In this document: positions 39,243 to 51,426 of the stretch, piece after piece
How the letters are laid out: each line of letters starts with the position of its first letter
How positions within the stretch are numbered: the first letter of the stretch is position 1
Source: Gammaproteobacteria bacterium
GTDB lineage: Bacteria > Pseudomonadota > Gammaproteobacteria > UBA6429 > Thiohalophilaceae
Assembly: GCA_016125505.1 (NCBI GenBank)
Contig: WGLP01000014.1
Location: forward strand, 1-64,000
Direction of reading: 5' to 3'
Length of the DNA stretch: 64,000 bases
Notes under the pieces: generated by a model
Databases searched by the model: none
The model's input: the letters and a program-made list of their open reading frames with translations, nothing else
Told to the model about the DNA's origin: nothing
Position numbers and translations under genes: made by a program

Positions 39243-40028
39243 ATGCACGCCATGCTGAATATTGCTGTTCGCGCCGCGCGTAAGGCCGGCGATATTATCG
39301 CCCGCTCTTGCGATCAGGTGGATACCCTGAAGGTGAGACACAAAGCCGAAAATGATTTTGTCAGCGAGGTCGATCAGCGCGCCGAACAGGCCATTATCGA
39401 GGTCCTGCTCAAGGCGTATCCGGATCATGCCATTCTAGCTGAGGAAAGCGGAAGCCAGGGCGATAGCGAATATGAATGGCTGATCGATCCGCTGGACGGT
39501 ACCACCAACTTTCTGCACGGATTTCCTCAATACGCGGTTTCGATTGCCTGTCGGCACAAGAATGTCCTGCAGCACGCCGTCGTCTATGACCCGTTCAAAC
39601 AAGAGCTCTTTACCGCCAGCCGTGGTGATGGCGCTCAACTCAACGGCAAGCGCATTCGTATCAGTCAGCGCACGAGCATGAGCGGCGCCCTGCTGGGCAC
39701 GGGCATCCCGTTTAGCGATGTCGAGACCCTGCAGATCCACCTCAATATGATGCGTGACATTATCCCGGGCACGGCCGGTATTCGTCGTGCCGGCTCCGCC
39801 GCCCTGGATCTGGCCTATGTGGCCGCCGGGCGTCTGGACGCGTTCTGGGAGTTCAACCTGAAACCCTGGGATATGGCCGCCGGTATCCTCCTCGTGGAAG
39901 AAGCCGGTGGACTGGTTGGGGACTTTCATGGCGGATTTGACTATTTTTCGAGCGGGAATATCCTCTGCGCCAATCCCAAGTTGTTCAAACAGATGCTGAA
40001 GTTATTGCAGCCACATGTCCCGAAATAA
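39243..40028 (+). CDS. suhB: Inositol-1-monophosphatase SuhB
   Basis: A 261-residue metal-dependent phosphatase also known as an rRNA transcription factor in E. coli. Metal ligands are in LAEESGSQ, IDPLDGTTNFLHGFP and KPWDMAAG. It is divergent from trmJ, an arrangement widespread in gammaproteobacteria. Confidence 0.97.
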   Translation: MHAMLNIAVRAARKAGDIIARSCDQVDTLKVRHKAENDFVSEVDQRAEQAIIEVLLKAYPDHAILAEESGSQGDSEYEWLIDPLDGTTNFLHGFPQYAVSIACRHKNVLQHAVVYDPFKQELFTASRGDGAQLNGKRIRISQRTSMSGALLGTGIPFSDVETLQIHLNMMRDIIPGTAGIRRAGSAALDLAYVAAGRLDAFWEFNLKPWDMAAGILLVEEAGGLVGDFHGGFDYFSSGNILCANPKLFKQMLKLLQPHVPK

Positions 40029-40046
40029 TTTGCCTGCCCCCATCAA

Positions 40047-40388
40047 GTGAGCGCAAATGCGGACGCTAGAGCCTATGAACCCGCAGAACAGCGTACAGGG
40101 AAAATGGCGAAAAGTGCGAGAAAAGCTCCGACCAAAGGCGACAAACATCTGGAACTGATCATGCGTGACGTCCTGACGGGTCTCAGTGACAGCGCCTGTT
40201 ATTTCGCCTACCGCTCGACGCCCGACACCCTGGAGATCCTGTCCATCGAACCTCCCAAAGGCGACCCCTTCCTTACGGAACGGACCAGTGCCACCGTTAC
40301 CCCGCTGCGGCGGGCACGCAGCAAGGATATCGTTGATTATCTGGTCCGCCGCGAAACCCGCCTGGAGCGTATCGAATCCACTGCCTAA
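40047..40388 (+). CDS. Hypothetical protein
   Basis: Up to 113 residues from GTG 40047, or 94 from ATG 40104 (MAKSARKAPTKGDKHLELIM). I do not recognise it. It is soluble, with a basic N-terminus and a core of LIMRDVLTGLSDSACYFAYRSTPDTLEILSI suggesting a helix then a strand pair. It starts just after suhB in the same direction. No clear ribosome site favours either start. Confidence 0.5.
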   Translation: MSANADARAYEPAEQRTGKMAKSARKAPTKGDKHLELIMRDVLTGLSDSACYFAYRSTPDTLEILSIEPPKGDPFLTERTSATVTPLRRARSKDIVDYLVRRETRLERIESTA

Positions 40389-40423
40389 GGTTTGACGACT
40401 GCGTTGAAATTGATGTCTAATCC

Positions 40424-40454
40424 CATAAATACTTACAAGATCACGGTATTTATG
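40424..40454. promoter_or_regulatory. Inverted repeat upstream of a small membrane protein gene
   Basis: CATAAATAC (40424-40432) and GTATTTATG (40446-40454) form a 9-bp dyad ending 10 bases before the ATG, over the ribosome site region. It could be an operator or an RNA hairpin limiting translation. Confidence 0.4.
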
Positions 40455-40464
40455 AAGGAGTCTT

Positions 40465-40809
40465 ATGCAACGCACGACGCTGTCTATTCTGATTCCCCCC
40501 TTGGCCGTATGTCGTTATGGTTGTGCCGGATGTTGTGCCGCGCCGATTGGCGTGTTCTGGCTGGCCGGGATCGTCAGTATCATTTATGGTTACCTCGGTG
40601 GACCCGCCGGACTGGAAACGGCTAGCTGGACCACGATAGCGCTAGGGATCGGTCTCTGGTTGATTGCCTCCGTTTGGGCGAGGATGGCCATCCGGGGTGT
40701 CAATGACGACGAATGCCAGCGCAAACGCAGCACTGTCTGCCGCATGGTCACACCGCAGGACAAGGATTCCGACCCGTTGGAAGACATTAAAAAATTCAGT
40801 AGCCGATAG
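40465..40809 (+). CDS. Small Cys-rich two-segment membrane protein, unknown
   Basis: A 114-residue protein with membrane segments at about residues 27-45 (APIGVFWLAGIVSIIYGYLG) and 55-72 (TIALGIGLWLIASVWARMA). The N-terminus has CRYGCAGCCAAP, four Cys in nine residues, and two further Cys lie after the second segment (DDECQRKRSTVC). GGAG precedes ATG 40465. I do not recognise the family. The paired cysteines suggest metal or redox chemistry at the membrane, which is inference. Confidence 0.65.
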   Translation: MQRTTLSILIPPLAVCRYGCAGCCAAPIGVFWLAGIVSIIYGYLGGPAGLETASWTTIALGIGLWLIASVWARMAIRGVNDDECQRKRSTVCRMVTPQDKDSDPLEDIKKFSSR

Positions 40810-40860
40810 AGCAGGTTCGCGTTGCTCCCGGCAAACTGATCGACACTGGGGGAAAACAAG

Positions 40861-41085
40861 ATGGGCGAAGTCATTGCATTTCCACGCAAGGTGGATCGGC
40901 ATGCCTCTGCAGAGAATGCCGCCTTCATTGACGATCCCTATTTCCGGTTTATTCAGAGTGTCTTGCAAACCGCAGATGCCTGCGGTTTTCGGATGCCTTT
41001 CACCATCGATTCAGCCGCCAAACTCGTTTATGACAAGACACGTGATACCAGCGAGCTGGCGAAGTTACTGAACGCGAAGCGTTAA
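40861..41085 (+). CDS. Small hypothetical protein
   Basis: A 74-residue soluble protein starting MGEVIAFPRKVDRHASAENAA with a core FIDDPYFRFIQSVLQTADACGFRMPFTIDSAAKLVYDKTRD. A GGGG-rich stretch precedes the ATG by 6-10 bases. It is convergent with secF. No family recognised. Confidence 0.6.
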   Translation: MGEVIAFPRKVDRHASAENAAFIDDPYFRFIQSVLQTADACGFRMPFTIDSAAKLVYDKTRDTSELAKLLNAKR

Positions 41086-41104
41086 TTATCCTTCAGGGAA
41101 TAAC

Positions 41105-42046
41105 TCAGGGATGGCTACCGTCACCCTCGGTCTGCTTGGGTGTCGGCATCAGGTGGCTGCGATCGACCTTCAATGCCAGGACCATCGCGCTGGCGACATA
41201 AATCGAGGAATACGTCCCCACGATAATGCCGATGATGAGTGCCAACGAGAAAGGCTGAATCGAGGGTCCGCCGAAGAAGTACATAGCGGATACCACCAGC
41301 AGGGTGGTGAATGAGGTCATCACCGTACGCGACAGGGTCTGGTTCATGGCCGCATTGGTAATTTCCAGCGTAGTCCCCTTGCGCATCTTACGGAAGTTTT
41401 CTCGAATACGGTCGTACACCACCACGGTATCGTTGAGCGAATAACCAATAATGGCAAGCACTGCTGCAAGTACCGTGAGATCAAATGGCCATTGAAAGAC
41501 GGAGAAAAAGCCAATCGTAATCAGGACGTCGTGAATCGTGGCAACAATGGCACCGAGTGAGAAACGCCATTCAAACCGGAACATAACGTAGATCATGATG
41601 CCGCCCAGTGCGAGCAGCATGGCAATACCGCCTTTATCACGCAATTCCTTACCCACCTTGCTGCCGACAAAATCGCGTCGGCGCACATCGATCTTTTCGT
41701 TACCGGCTTTTTGCAGAGTATCAATGACCTTGTTGCTTACTTCGGCTTTGGTCACGGTACCCTTATCTGCGATGCTAATGGTCAGGTCTTTACCGGTTTC
41801 ACCAATGCTTTGCACCACCACATCATCAAAGCCGGCAGCAGCGAGTTGTTTACGCACGGTCTCTGCGCTGATCTCCTTCGGATAGCCTACTTCGATCTGA
41901 ATACCGCCTTTGAAATCGAGCCCGAGATTCAGCCCCTGGTAGATCAATGAACCGATAGACGTCGTCACCAGGATAATCGACAAGGCTGCGGCATAACGAC
42001 CCTTGCTGAAAAAATCAAAATTGGGAACCTGTTTAAATATGCGCAT
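41105..42046 (-). CDS. secF: Protein translocase subunit SecF
   Basis: A 313-residue, six-membrane-segment subunit that with SecD uses the proton gradient to pull proteins out of SecYEG. The N-terminal segment is followed by the periplasmic domain with LGLDFKGGIQIEVGYP. Later segments include ALGGIMIYVMFRFEWRFSLGAIVATIHDVLITIGFF and GYSLNDTVVVYDRIREN. It follows secD by 15 bases. Confidence 0.97.
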   Translation of the reverse strand: MRIFKQVPNFDFFSKGRYAAALSIILVTTSIGSLIYQGLNLGLDFKGGIQIEVGYPKEISAETVRKQLAAAGFDDVVVQSIGETGKDLTISIADKGTVTKAEVSNKVIDTLQKAGNEKIDVRRRDFVGSKVGKELRDKGGIAMLLALGGIMIYVMFRFEWRFSLGAIVATIHDVLITIGFFSVFQWPFDLTVLAAVLAIIGYSLNDTVVVYDRIRENFRKMRKGTTLEITNAAMNQTLSRTVMTSFTTLLVVSAMYFFGGPSIQPFSLALIIGIIVGTYSSIYVASAMVLALKVDRSHLMPTPKQTEGDGSHP

Positions 42047-42061
42047 GACAATGTGATCCCA

Positions 42062-43924
42062 TTAAATGGAGACTTTGGTGATACGTCTGCCGCCGACAAC
42101 AAGATTCACGATGGCGCGTGTCCCCAGGATGGCGGTAAACATGGATGTGGCAATACCAATAGACAGGGTTGTCGCGAACCCCTTGATAGGCCCGGTGCCG
42201 AGTATAAACAGCACCATAGCCGCAATCAGGGTAGTGACGTTGGAGTCCAGAATCGTCGCCCACGCCTTCTCGTAACCGGCATGAATACTCGCCTGCGGCG
42301 TATTCCCCAGATTCAATTCCTCGCGGATACGTTCATAGATAAGCACGTTCGCATCCACCGCCATACCGACAGTCAACACGATACCGGCGATACCCGGCAA
42401 GGTGAGGGTTGCCTGGAACAGGGACAAAACCGCGACAATCAAGACCACGTTGGCCATCAACGCCACGTTGGCCAACAAACCGAAGCCACGGTACCAGAAG
42501 ATCATAAACACGATGATAAAGAGCATGCCGTAAACTACGGATTTAATCCCCATCTCGATATTTTCCTGACCGAGACTCGGACCTACCGTACGCTCTTCCA
42601 CGATGTGAATCGGCGCCGCCAGTGCACCGGCACGCAACAACAACGCCAGCTTGGTGGATTCTTCCCGGGTCAGACCGGTAATCTGAAACTGCTTGGAGAA
42701 CACGCCTTGAATCGTCGCCAGGCTGATGACTTCTTCATGTGGCTTGGACACCGTGACCTTCTTGCCGTCCTGCATGACATCTTCACGAGTGTATTCAATG
42801 AATACCACCGCCATGCGCTTGCCGAGATTTTCCTTGGTATTGTCACCCATGATCTTGGCGCCGACGCCATCGAGGGTGACGTTGACCGCGGGCAAACCGT
42901 CCTGGGTCGAGGTGGCGGTAGCGTAGGTAATGTTCTTGCCGGTGATGATGATTTTGTTTTTCAGCAATACGGGTTGGCCATTATCGCGCATGGTATAGAG
43001 CTTGGAACCCGGGGCCTTGCCCTGCATGGCATCCGTTACGCTGTATTTGTCCTGCTCCATGCGAAATTCCAGACTGGCGGTCGCCGTCAGCACGTCCATC
43101 AATTCGTCGCTGTTCTGCACGCCCGGGAATTCGGCCACGATGCGATCATCTCCCTGACGCACGATCACCGGCTCCATCAGGCCCTGGTATTTATCATCGA
43201 TACGTTTCTTGAGGACGGTAATGATCTGGGAGATCGTATTGGAACGCAGTTCTTCAGTCTTTTTCTTGGTCAGTACGGCATCGAGATAGTACAGCTGACC
43301 GCGTTCGACATCGGTAAACTCCATATCCTGAAACGCCCGGCGCAGCGCATCGCGGGCATCGTCGCGGGTCTTCGCATTGTCGTATTTCAACTCGATGGTA
43401 TCGCCGCGTACGACCATGGAGCGGGCACGGATATCCAGTTTGCGATGGTTTTTGAAGTACTCGAAGATATCGTCGCGGTAATTATCCAGCTGCTGACGCA
43501 TCGCCGTCTTCATATCGATCTCGATCAAAAAGTGCAGACCGCCGCGCAAATCGAGACCCAGGTACATCGGCTTGGCGCCGAGTGATAACAGCCAGGACGG
43601 CGTGGTCGGCGCATAACTGATGGCGACAACATAGTTATTACCCAAGGCAGCGGCGATCAGCTGTTTGGCTTTGGCCTGATCCTGCTCGTCCTTGAAACGC
43701 ACCTGCATTCCGGTCGGCAGGATGGCCGCACTCTTATAGGCAATGCCCGCATCCTTCAAGGTGTTTTCCACACTCTTGAGCGTATCCTCTGTCACCGCTG
43801 CATTGCGGTTTGCGGCGACCTGTACCGAAGGGTCGTCACGGTACAAATTCGGTGCGGCGTATAACACGCCGAACACCATGATGATAACAATGAGGATGTA
43901 CTTCCAGAGCGGGTAACGGTTCAT
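42062..43924 (-). CDS. secD: Protein translocase subunit SecD
   Basis: A 620-residue partner of SecF. The N-terminal membrane segment (about residues 8-25), the large periplasmic P1 domain beginning LDLRGGLHFLIEIDM, and the C-terminal five membrane segments with GMAVDANVLIYERIREEL are all present. It lies between yajC and secF. Confidence 0.97.
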   Translation of the reverse strand: MNRYPLWKYILIVIIMVFGVLYAAPNLYRDDPSVQVAANRNAAVTEDTLKSVENTLKDAGIAYKSAAILPTGMQVRFKDEQDQAKAKQLIAAALGNNYVVAISYAPTTPSWLLSLGAKPMYLGLDLRGGLHFLIEIDMKTAMRQQLDNYRDDIFEYFKNHRKLDIRARSMVVRGDTIELKYDNAKTRDDARDALRRAFQDMEFTDVERGQLYYLDAVLTKKKTEELRSNTISQIITVLKKRIDDKYQGLMEPVIVRQGDDRIVAEFPGVQNSDELMDVLTATASLEFRMEQDKYSVTDAMQGKAPGSKLYTMRDNGQPVLLKNKIIITGKNITYATATSTQDGLPAVNVTLDGVGAKIMGDNTKENLGKRMAVVFIEYTREDVMQDGKKVTVSKPHEEVISLATIQGVFSKQFQITGLTREESTKLALLLRAGALAAPIHIVEERTVGPSLGQENIEMGIKSVVYGMLFIIVFMIFWYRGFGLLANVALMANVVLIVAVLSLFQATLTLPGIAGIVLTVGMAVDANVLIYERIREELNLGNTPQASIHAGYEKAWATILDSNVTTLIAAMVLFILGTGPIKGFATTLSIGIATSMFTAILGTRAIVNLVVGGRRITKVSI

Positions 43925-43927
43925 TTT

Positions 43928-44275
43928 TTATTCTTTTTCTGCTGCCTTGAGACTGCCTTTGGGTAATACGGTGGCGATGGCCTGACGTTGTATCTTAACC
44001 TGAACGCCGTCGGCAATTTCCACGGTCATGTATTGTTCGCTGAGGTCGACGACCTTGCCCAGGATGCCGCCGTTGGTGACAACCTCATCGCCTTTGCCGA
44101 CAGCCTCGACCATCTTGCGATGTTCCTTGGCGCGTTTTTGTTGGGGGCGAATCAGCAGGAAATAAAAGATCACGATCATGCCGACGAAGAACAGCATGCC
44201 GGTAATCGGGTCGCCACCTTGAGCACCGGCAGCCGGTGCATTTGCCGCGTAGGCATTGGAAATAAAGAAACTCAT
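43928..44275 (-). CDS. yajC: Preprotein translocase accessory subunit YajC
   Basis: A 115-residue membrane protein. One membrane segment (about residues 24-44, GMLFFVGMIVIFYFLLIRPQQKR) is followed by a cytoplasmic beta domain with GDEVVTNGGILGKV. It precedes secD by 3 bases. Confidence 0.96.
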   Translation of the reverse strand: MSFFISNAYAANAPAAGAQGGDPITGMLFFVGMIVIFYFLLIRPQQKRAKEHRKMVEAVGKGDEVVTNGGILGKVVDLSEQYMTVEIADGVQVKIQRQAIATVLPKGSLKAAEKE

Positions 44276-44321
44276 AATGACACCTTGATGGTTAAATTTT
44301 GCCCTTTAAATTGGGGCCGTA

Positions 44322-46470
<2,149 letters not shown>

Positions 46471-49314
46471 TTAGCCCGTATTCCGCATACCTGCGGCAAT
46501 CGCATTGATGGTCCGCAACAGCGGGTCGAGCCATTGATGCCGTTCGTCTTCGCTGACATTTTCATTGCGATAACGCCGAATCAGCATCAGCTGGATCTGG
46601 TTCAGGGGATCGAGATAGGGATTGCGACGCGTCAGGGACAGGGCCAATGGTGGTGTCTCTGCCAGGAGGTACGGCAATTGCGCCACCGATAACACATAAC
46701 GTACGGTACGTTCGTGCTCATGACGAATCGCCTGATAAATTTCCTCTGCCTGGATCTTGTTCTGACACAGGCTGATATAGGTATGCGCGATCCGCATATC
46801 GGCCTTGAATAAGGACATCTGGGTATTACTCAGCAATGAACGGAAGAATGGCCAGTTTTCATACATTTCCTGCAATTGCTGCGTACGCTCGGGACGATCA
46901 CTAACCCATTTGCTTAATGCGGTACCAATGCCGTACCACGCGGGCAAGGTATGACGTGATTGCGCCCAGCCGAATACCCAGCCGATCGCGCGTACGGAAC
47001 CCTTGGAGCGATCGGATTTTTTGCGGTGAGACGGTCGCGAACCAATATTCATCAGGGCGATTTCCGAGACCGGTGTCGCCTCGTAAAAGTAATCGAGAAA
47101 ACCGGGCGTCCGGTCGGTCAGGTCGCGATAGTACTGTTCACCATTGTCAGCAATCTCTTTCATGATCTGACGATAGCGATCGTTTTCCGGTGCAACGGGC
47201 TGTACCAGATTTTGGCTGGCCTTGAGCAGACCGCTCACGCCCATCGTCAATTCATAAACGGCTGTTTCCTGGTTACTGTATTTATACGACAACACCTCAC
47301 CCTGCTCGGTGAATTTGATCTCGCCATGCACGGTCCCCGCCGGCTGCGCGAGGATAGAATCGTAGGTGGGGCCGCCGCCGCGTCCGATGGTGCCGCCGCG
47401 ACCATGGAACAGCCGGCACTGGATATTACGCGCACTGGTCAGGCTGGTAATCTTTTGCTGTGCCTGATACAGGCTCCAGGCGGAAGACAGGATCCCGCCG
47501 TCCTTGCATGAATCCGAATATCCCAGCATCACTTCCTGCTTATTGCCTGATGCCTTCAGCAGTTCCGCGTAGGTGGCATTGTCCAGCAACTGCGTCATTA
47601 CCGGTTCGATGTGCGCCAGGTCATTAATCGTTTCGAACAACGGCGAGATCCGGATATGACAAAACCATTCGTCGTTTCGCAAACCGGCCAGTCCCGCCGC
47701 CCACGCCAGGAACATGACTTCCATCACGTGACTGGCGGCGTGCGTCATCGAAATCACGTAATTGCCGAATGCATTCGGGCTGACTTCTTCGCGCATATTC
47801 GCTATCACCTCGAACAACTCGAGGGTCTCGCGCGACATATCGCTCAACAGGTCCTTGTTAATCGCCGCTTTTGACGCGATGAGGTATTTTGCCAGGACTT
47901 CCAGCCGTTCCGCTTCGCTGTGCGCATGATAATCGCTGACGCCCAATTGCCGCAGGATCTCGTGTACGGCGTTGGAATGGATCGTGGATTCCTGACGCAG
48001 ATCCAGCTGGGTCAGGTAAAAACCAAATGACTCGACCAGGCGGATCATGTCCTTGAGCTCGCCTTCCGCAATATTGCCATCGCCATGACTGATTAAGGAA
48101 TCGCGGATCTGGTAGAGATCCTGCAACAGCTCCTGCTCGTGACGATAACCGCAGCCTGACTTGGTGGGTTCCAGGCCTTCTATCCGCTGTTCGATCGTCG
48201 TCAGCGTGCACAGCAGGCGTTGATGCATGATATAGAGCTTGCGTCGATAGGGTTCGCTTTTAAAGCGATCCGGATTACTGGCAAAGGTCTCCGGGATTTG
48301 GCGTTCATCCTCCGCCAGGCTGTGCAGAAATGCCTGACTGGGATGGCACAAACGAATCGAATGCGTCAGCAGGTTGGTTAAATTGACAATGCGTCGTTCG
48401 TATTCTGACAAGGCTTCACGCGCTTTCAGCCGCAGGGCCATCACGGTCGTCTGCGGTTTCACAAACGGATTACCGTCACGATCACCGCCAATCCAGGAAC
48501 CGAAACGGATAAAGCTTGGTATCACCAGCGGCTGGTCTTCCTCGCTCAGCATCGGATAAGCGTTGCGGACAGCCCGTTCCATGCTCCGGTAAACCTTGGG
48601 AACCGCGACGAACAAACTCTTCCTGAAATAGTGCACGCCATTTTTAACTTCATCGAGGACCTGGAGCTTGCGTTCACGCACCTCGTTCGTCATGTATAAA
48701 ATCTTGATATGACGTTTGAGCTGCTCGATGATCTGCTCTCGTTCTGAATGAGTGAGCGGGTCATTGAGTTTCTCGCTGGTCACGAAGATCCGGCGCAGAC
48801 CTTCCATCACGGTTCGCCGCTTCGACTCGGTTGGATGTGCCGTAATCACCGGGATATACGCTAATCGATCCAGAAGCGTCTGCAGCTGGTCCCGGTTGAG
48901 ACCCTGTTGTTGCATATCACGCATTGTCGCTTCAAAGGAACCGATCCAGCGTGGGCCGGTCTTATCTTCGTCCTTGCGCCGCTGGATATGGCTGTAGGAC
49001 TCTTCCGCAATATTGACCAGACTGAAGTAAATGCTGAAGGCGCGGACAACGTGCGTCAGTGTTTCCGCATCGAGAGATTCGATCAAGCGGGAAAGGCGTG
49101 CACGTTTGGTGATGTTATCCTGACGGCGCAGGCTGATGTGCCCCTTACGCAGCGCCTCGACCGCGGCGAATACACGCTGGCCGGCATGGTCCCGTAATAT
49201 TTCACCCAGAATGTTGCCGAACAACTTGACCTGGCGGCGCAACAATTTGTCTTTTACCAGACTTGTCGGTATTTCGGTCTTGGCGGAAGGAAATGTTTTG
49301 ATCTCGGCTGTCAT
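46471..49314 (-). CDS. ppc: Phosphoenolpyruvate carboxylase
   Basis: A 947-residue anaplerotic enzyme making oxaloacetate from phosphoenolpyruvate and bicarbonate. The first catalytic His is in VITAHPTESKRRT. Other conserved parts are GSWIGGDRDGNPFV, YSDSCKDGGILSSAW, FHGRGGTIGRGGGP and the C-terminal RNTG that carries the aspartate-feedback tail. ATG 49314 is chosen; 13 extra codons upstream look non-coding. Its stop abuts queA, so it may head an operon through secF. Confidence 0.97.
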   Translation of the reverse strand: MTAEIKTFPSAKTEIPTSLVKDKLLRRQVKLFGNILGEILRDHAGQRVFAAVEALRKGHISLRRQDNITKRARLSRLIESLDAETLTHVVRAFSIYFSLVNIAEESYSHIQRRKDEDKTGPRWIGSFEATMRDMQQQGLNRDQLQTLLDRLAYIPVITAHPTESKRRTVMEGLRRIFVTSEKLNDPLTHSEREQIIEQLKRHIKILYMTNEVRERKLQVLDEVKNGVHYFRKSLFVAVPKVYRSMERAVRNAYPMLSEEDQPLVIPSFIRFGSWIGGDRDGNPFVKPQTTVMALRLKAREALSEYERRIVNLTNLLTHSIRLCHPSQAFLHSLAEDERQIPETFASNPDRFKSEPYRRKLYIMHQRLLCTLTTIEQRIEGLEPTKSGCGYRHEQELLQDLYQIRDSLISHGDGNIAEGELKDMIRLVESFGFYLTQLDLRQESTIHSNAVHEILRQLGVSDYHAHSEAERLEVLAKYLIASKAAINKDLLSDMSRETLELFEVIANMREEVSPNAFGNYVISMTHAASHVMEVMFLAWAAGLAGLRNDEWFCHIRISPLFETINDLAHIEPVMTQLLDNATYAELLKASGNKQEVMLGYSDSCKDGGILSSAWSLYQAQQKITSLTSARNIQCRLFHGRGGTIGRGGGPTYDSILAQPAGTVHGEIKFTEQGEVLSYKYSNQETAVYELTMGVSGLLKASQNLVQPVAPENDRYRQIMKEIADNGEQYYRDLTDRTPGFLDYFYEATPVSEIALMNIGSRPSHRKKSDRSKGSVRAIGWVFGWAQSRHTLPAWYGIGTALSKWVSDRPERTQQLQEMYENWPFFRSLLSNTQMSLFKADMRIAHTYISLCQNKIQAEEIYQAIRHEHERTVRYVLSVAQLPYLLAETPPLALSLTRRNPYLDPLNQIQLMLIRRYRNENVSEDERHQWLDPLLRTINAIAAGMRNTG

Positions 49315-49447
49315 GGTGTCGTCACGGATGCTGTCAATCGGACCATTATACAACGATCCAACACCTAATTAGCTACTGGCATAAATTGTGAATAAACTTT
49401 TAGAAACAACGCTTAGCATGTTAAAATTCCAGCAAGGATAGGTACAC

Positions 49448-51094
49448 ATGTCAAAACTGACCACATCGGCAAGCTGGCAGGCGCTGCAGGAACACTTCAA
49501 ACAGATACACGGCACGCATATGCGCCAACTGTTTGCAGAAGATCCCAAACGGTTCGCGCGCTTTTCCCTGCAGCTTGACGACCTGCTCCTGGACTACTCG
49601 AAAAACCGCATTACCCCGACCACGCTGGATCTCCTGCTGCAACTGGCGCACGAATGTGACGTCCCCAAATGGATTGAACGCATGTTCAATGGAGACATCA
49701 TCAACCACACGGAACACCGTGCCGTATTGCACATCGCCTTGCGCAACCGCGCCAACCGCCCTATCCAGGTGCAGGGACAGGACGTCATGCCCGATGTCAA
49801 TGCAATGCTCGGCAAGATACGTGGCTTCACGGAACAGGTTCGCAACGGTCACTGGCTTGGCTACAGTCAGCAGCGCATTACGGACGTTGTGAATATCGGT
49901 GTCGGTGGTTCCGATCTGGGACCGGTGATGGCGACGGAGGCCCTGCGCCCTTATGCCAGCCGCGACCTCCATGTCCATTTTGTCTCGAACGTGGACGAGA
50001 ACCACATTACCGATGTATTGGAATCCCTCGATCCGCAGACCACGCTTTTCATTATCGTCTCCAAAACCTTCACCACCCAGGAAACCCTGACCAATGCGGA
50101 AACCGCACGGGAATGGTTTCTGGCGCAACATCCGGACACCGCAGCAATTGCAAAACACTTCGTTGCAGTTTCCGACAATGTCAAAGCCGCCAGTGAGTTT
50201 GGGATCGATCCGGACAACCTGTTCAAGATGTGGGACTGGGTCGGCGGGCGCTATTCCCTGTGGTCCGCTGTCGGCTTGTCCATCGCCTGCGCCGTCGGCA
50301 TGGACAACTTCGAACAGCTCTTAGAAGGCGCGCACGACATGGATGAGCATTTTCGCACGGCGCCGCTCGAACAAAACATGCCGGTCATCCTGGGCCTGCT
50401 GGGCGTTTGGTACAGTAATTTTTTCAATGCACAGACTTACGCTGTGCTGCCCTACGATCAGCATTTACGTTTTCTGCCGGACTATTTGCGGCAGGCAGAC
50501 ATGGAAAGCAATGGCAAAAGCGTGGATCGCGAGGGTAAGCCGGTGGATTACAGCACGGGCCCGATTGTCTTCGGTTCTGTCGGCATTAGCGGCCAGCATG
50601 CCTTTTATCAGCTCATGCATCAGGGCACGCCCCTGATTCCGGCTGACCTGCTCGCCGCCGCCGTTAATCTAAAACCCCTGCGCAAACACCATGAGATCCT
50701 CATGGCAAATGTCTTTGCCCAGGCGGAAGCCTTCATGCGCGGCAAAACCGAGAAGGAAGCCCGCGCCGAACTTCAGGCCCAGGGGCTGACGGGCGATGCC
50801 CTGGAGAATTTACTGCCGTACAAGGTCTTCGCCGGCAATAAACCGACCAACCTGCTTCTGTTTCACACGCTCAATCCGCGCACGCTCGGCAGACTCGTTG
50901 CGCTGTACGAACACAAGATCTTCGTCCAAGGCGTCATCTGGAATATCAACTCTTTTGACCAGTGGGGCGTGGAGCTGGGCAAGCAATTGGCCAAGACCGT
51001 GCTTGGCGAATTACAGGGTGACGCTTCGGTAAGTTCACACGACTGCTCTACCAACGGTCTGATTAACTACTACAAGAAACTGCGCAAGGATTAA
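49448..51094 (+). CDS. pgi: Glucose-6-phosphate isomerase
   Basis: A 548-residue enzyme interconverting glucose-6-phosphate and fructose-6-phosphate. Phosphate-binding and catalytic motifs are [47 protein letters not shown] and the C-terminal [27 protein letters not shown] precedes ATG. It is divergent from ppc across about 130 bases with no further gene. Confidence 0.97.
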   Translation: MSKLTTSASWQALQEHFKQIHGTHMRQLFAEDPKRFARFSLQLDDLLLDYSKNRITPTTLDLLLQLAHECDVPKWIERMFNGDIINHTEHRAVLHIALRNRANRPIQVQGQDVMPDVNAMLGKIRGFTEQVRNGHWLGYSQQRITDVVNIGVGGSDLGPVMATEALRPYASRDLHVHFVSNVDENHITDVLESLDPQTTLFIIVSKTFTTQETLTNAETAREWFLAQHPDTAAIAKHFVAVSDNVKAASEFGIDPDNLFKMWDWVGGRYSLWSAVGLSIACAVGMDNFEQLLEGAHDMDEHFRTAPLEQNMPVILGLLGVWYSNFFNAQTYAVLPYDQHLRFLPDYLRQADMESNGKSVDREGKPVDYSTGPIVFGSVGISGQHAFYQLMHQGTPLIPADLLAAAVNLKPLRKHHEILMANVFAQAEAFMRGKTEKEARAELQAQGLTGDALENLLPYKVFAGNKPTNLLLFHTLNPRTLGRLVALYEHKIFVQGVIWNINSFDQWGVELGKQLAKTVLGELQGDASVSSHDCSTNGLINYYKKLRKD

Positions 51095-51122
51095 GTTCGG
51101 CAGAGTGCTGCTCTTGCTTTTA

Positions 51123-51228
51123 GGTGGTAGCCGAGGACGGACTCGACAGTTTTGCCTGGAGCAAAACTGGACAGCCGCAGGCTGCCCGCAGGGCGAGGCA
51201 CAGGGAAGTGCCGAGTCAACCGTCACGC
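51123..51228. repeat. Broken partial copy of the tRNA-Leu 3' half with a hairpin-rich insert
   Basis: Bases 51123-51146 repeat 24 bases of the tRNA 3' end region (51283-51306) exactly. Bases 51218-51228 (AACCGTCACGC) match the next part of the tRNA. Between them lies a 72-bp insert with a 9-bp stem (51147-51155/51161-51169) and three further short stems. A fifth stem (51222-51228/51231-51237) uses the copy itself. The layout suggests a small palindromic element in a tRNA remnant. Confidence 0.6.
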
Positions 51229-51284
51229 AAGCGTGACAGCAAAAATCAGAAGTTGTGAAACACTCTTAGAAGATTGCTATAGGG

Positions 51285-51369
51285 TGGTAGCCGAGGACGG
51301 ACTCGAACCGTCACGCCCGAAGGCACAGCATTTTGAGTGCTGCGTGTCTACCAATTCCACCACTCGGCC
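51285..51369 (-). tRNA. tRNA-Leu (CAA)
   Basis: An 85-base class II tRNA on the minus strand. The acceptor GGCCGAG pairs with CTCGGCT (G1-U72, as in some other Leu tRNAs). The anticodon stem CAGCA/TGCTG encloses CTCAAAA, giving anticodon CAA. The variable arm TGCCTTCGGGCGT is long, and GGTTCGAGTCC forms the T loop region. CCA is encoded. Confidence 0.95.
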
Positions 51370-51426
51370 GCAGGGGGCGCATTATAGAGGTATTCCCGCG
51401 CGCGAGGGAACCCTCATGGTTCGCTG

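Noticed and set aside
42053-43585. A 510-codon plus-strand open frame opposite secD
   Set aside because: Antisense to a clear secD gene and rich in His/Asp/Gln as expected from complementing membrane-protein codons.
51123-51369. The tRNA-Leu repeat as the second attachment site of the guaA ICE
   Set aside because: It shares no sequence with the guaA 3' end and lies 35 kb away amid core genes.
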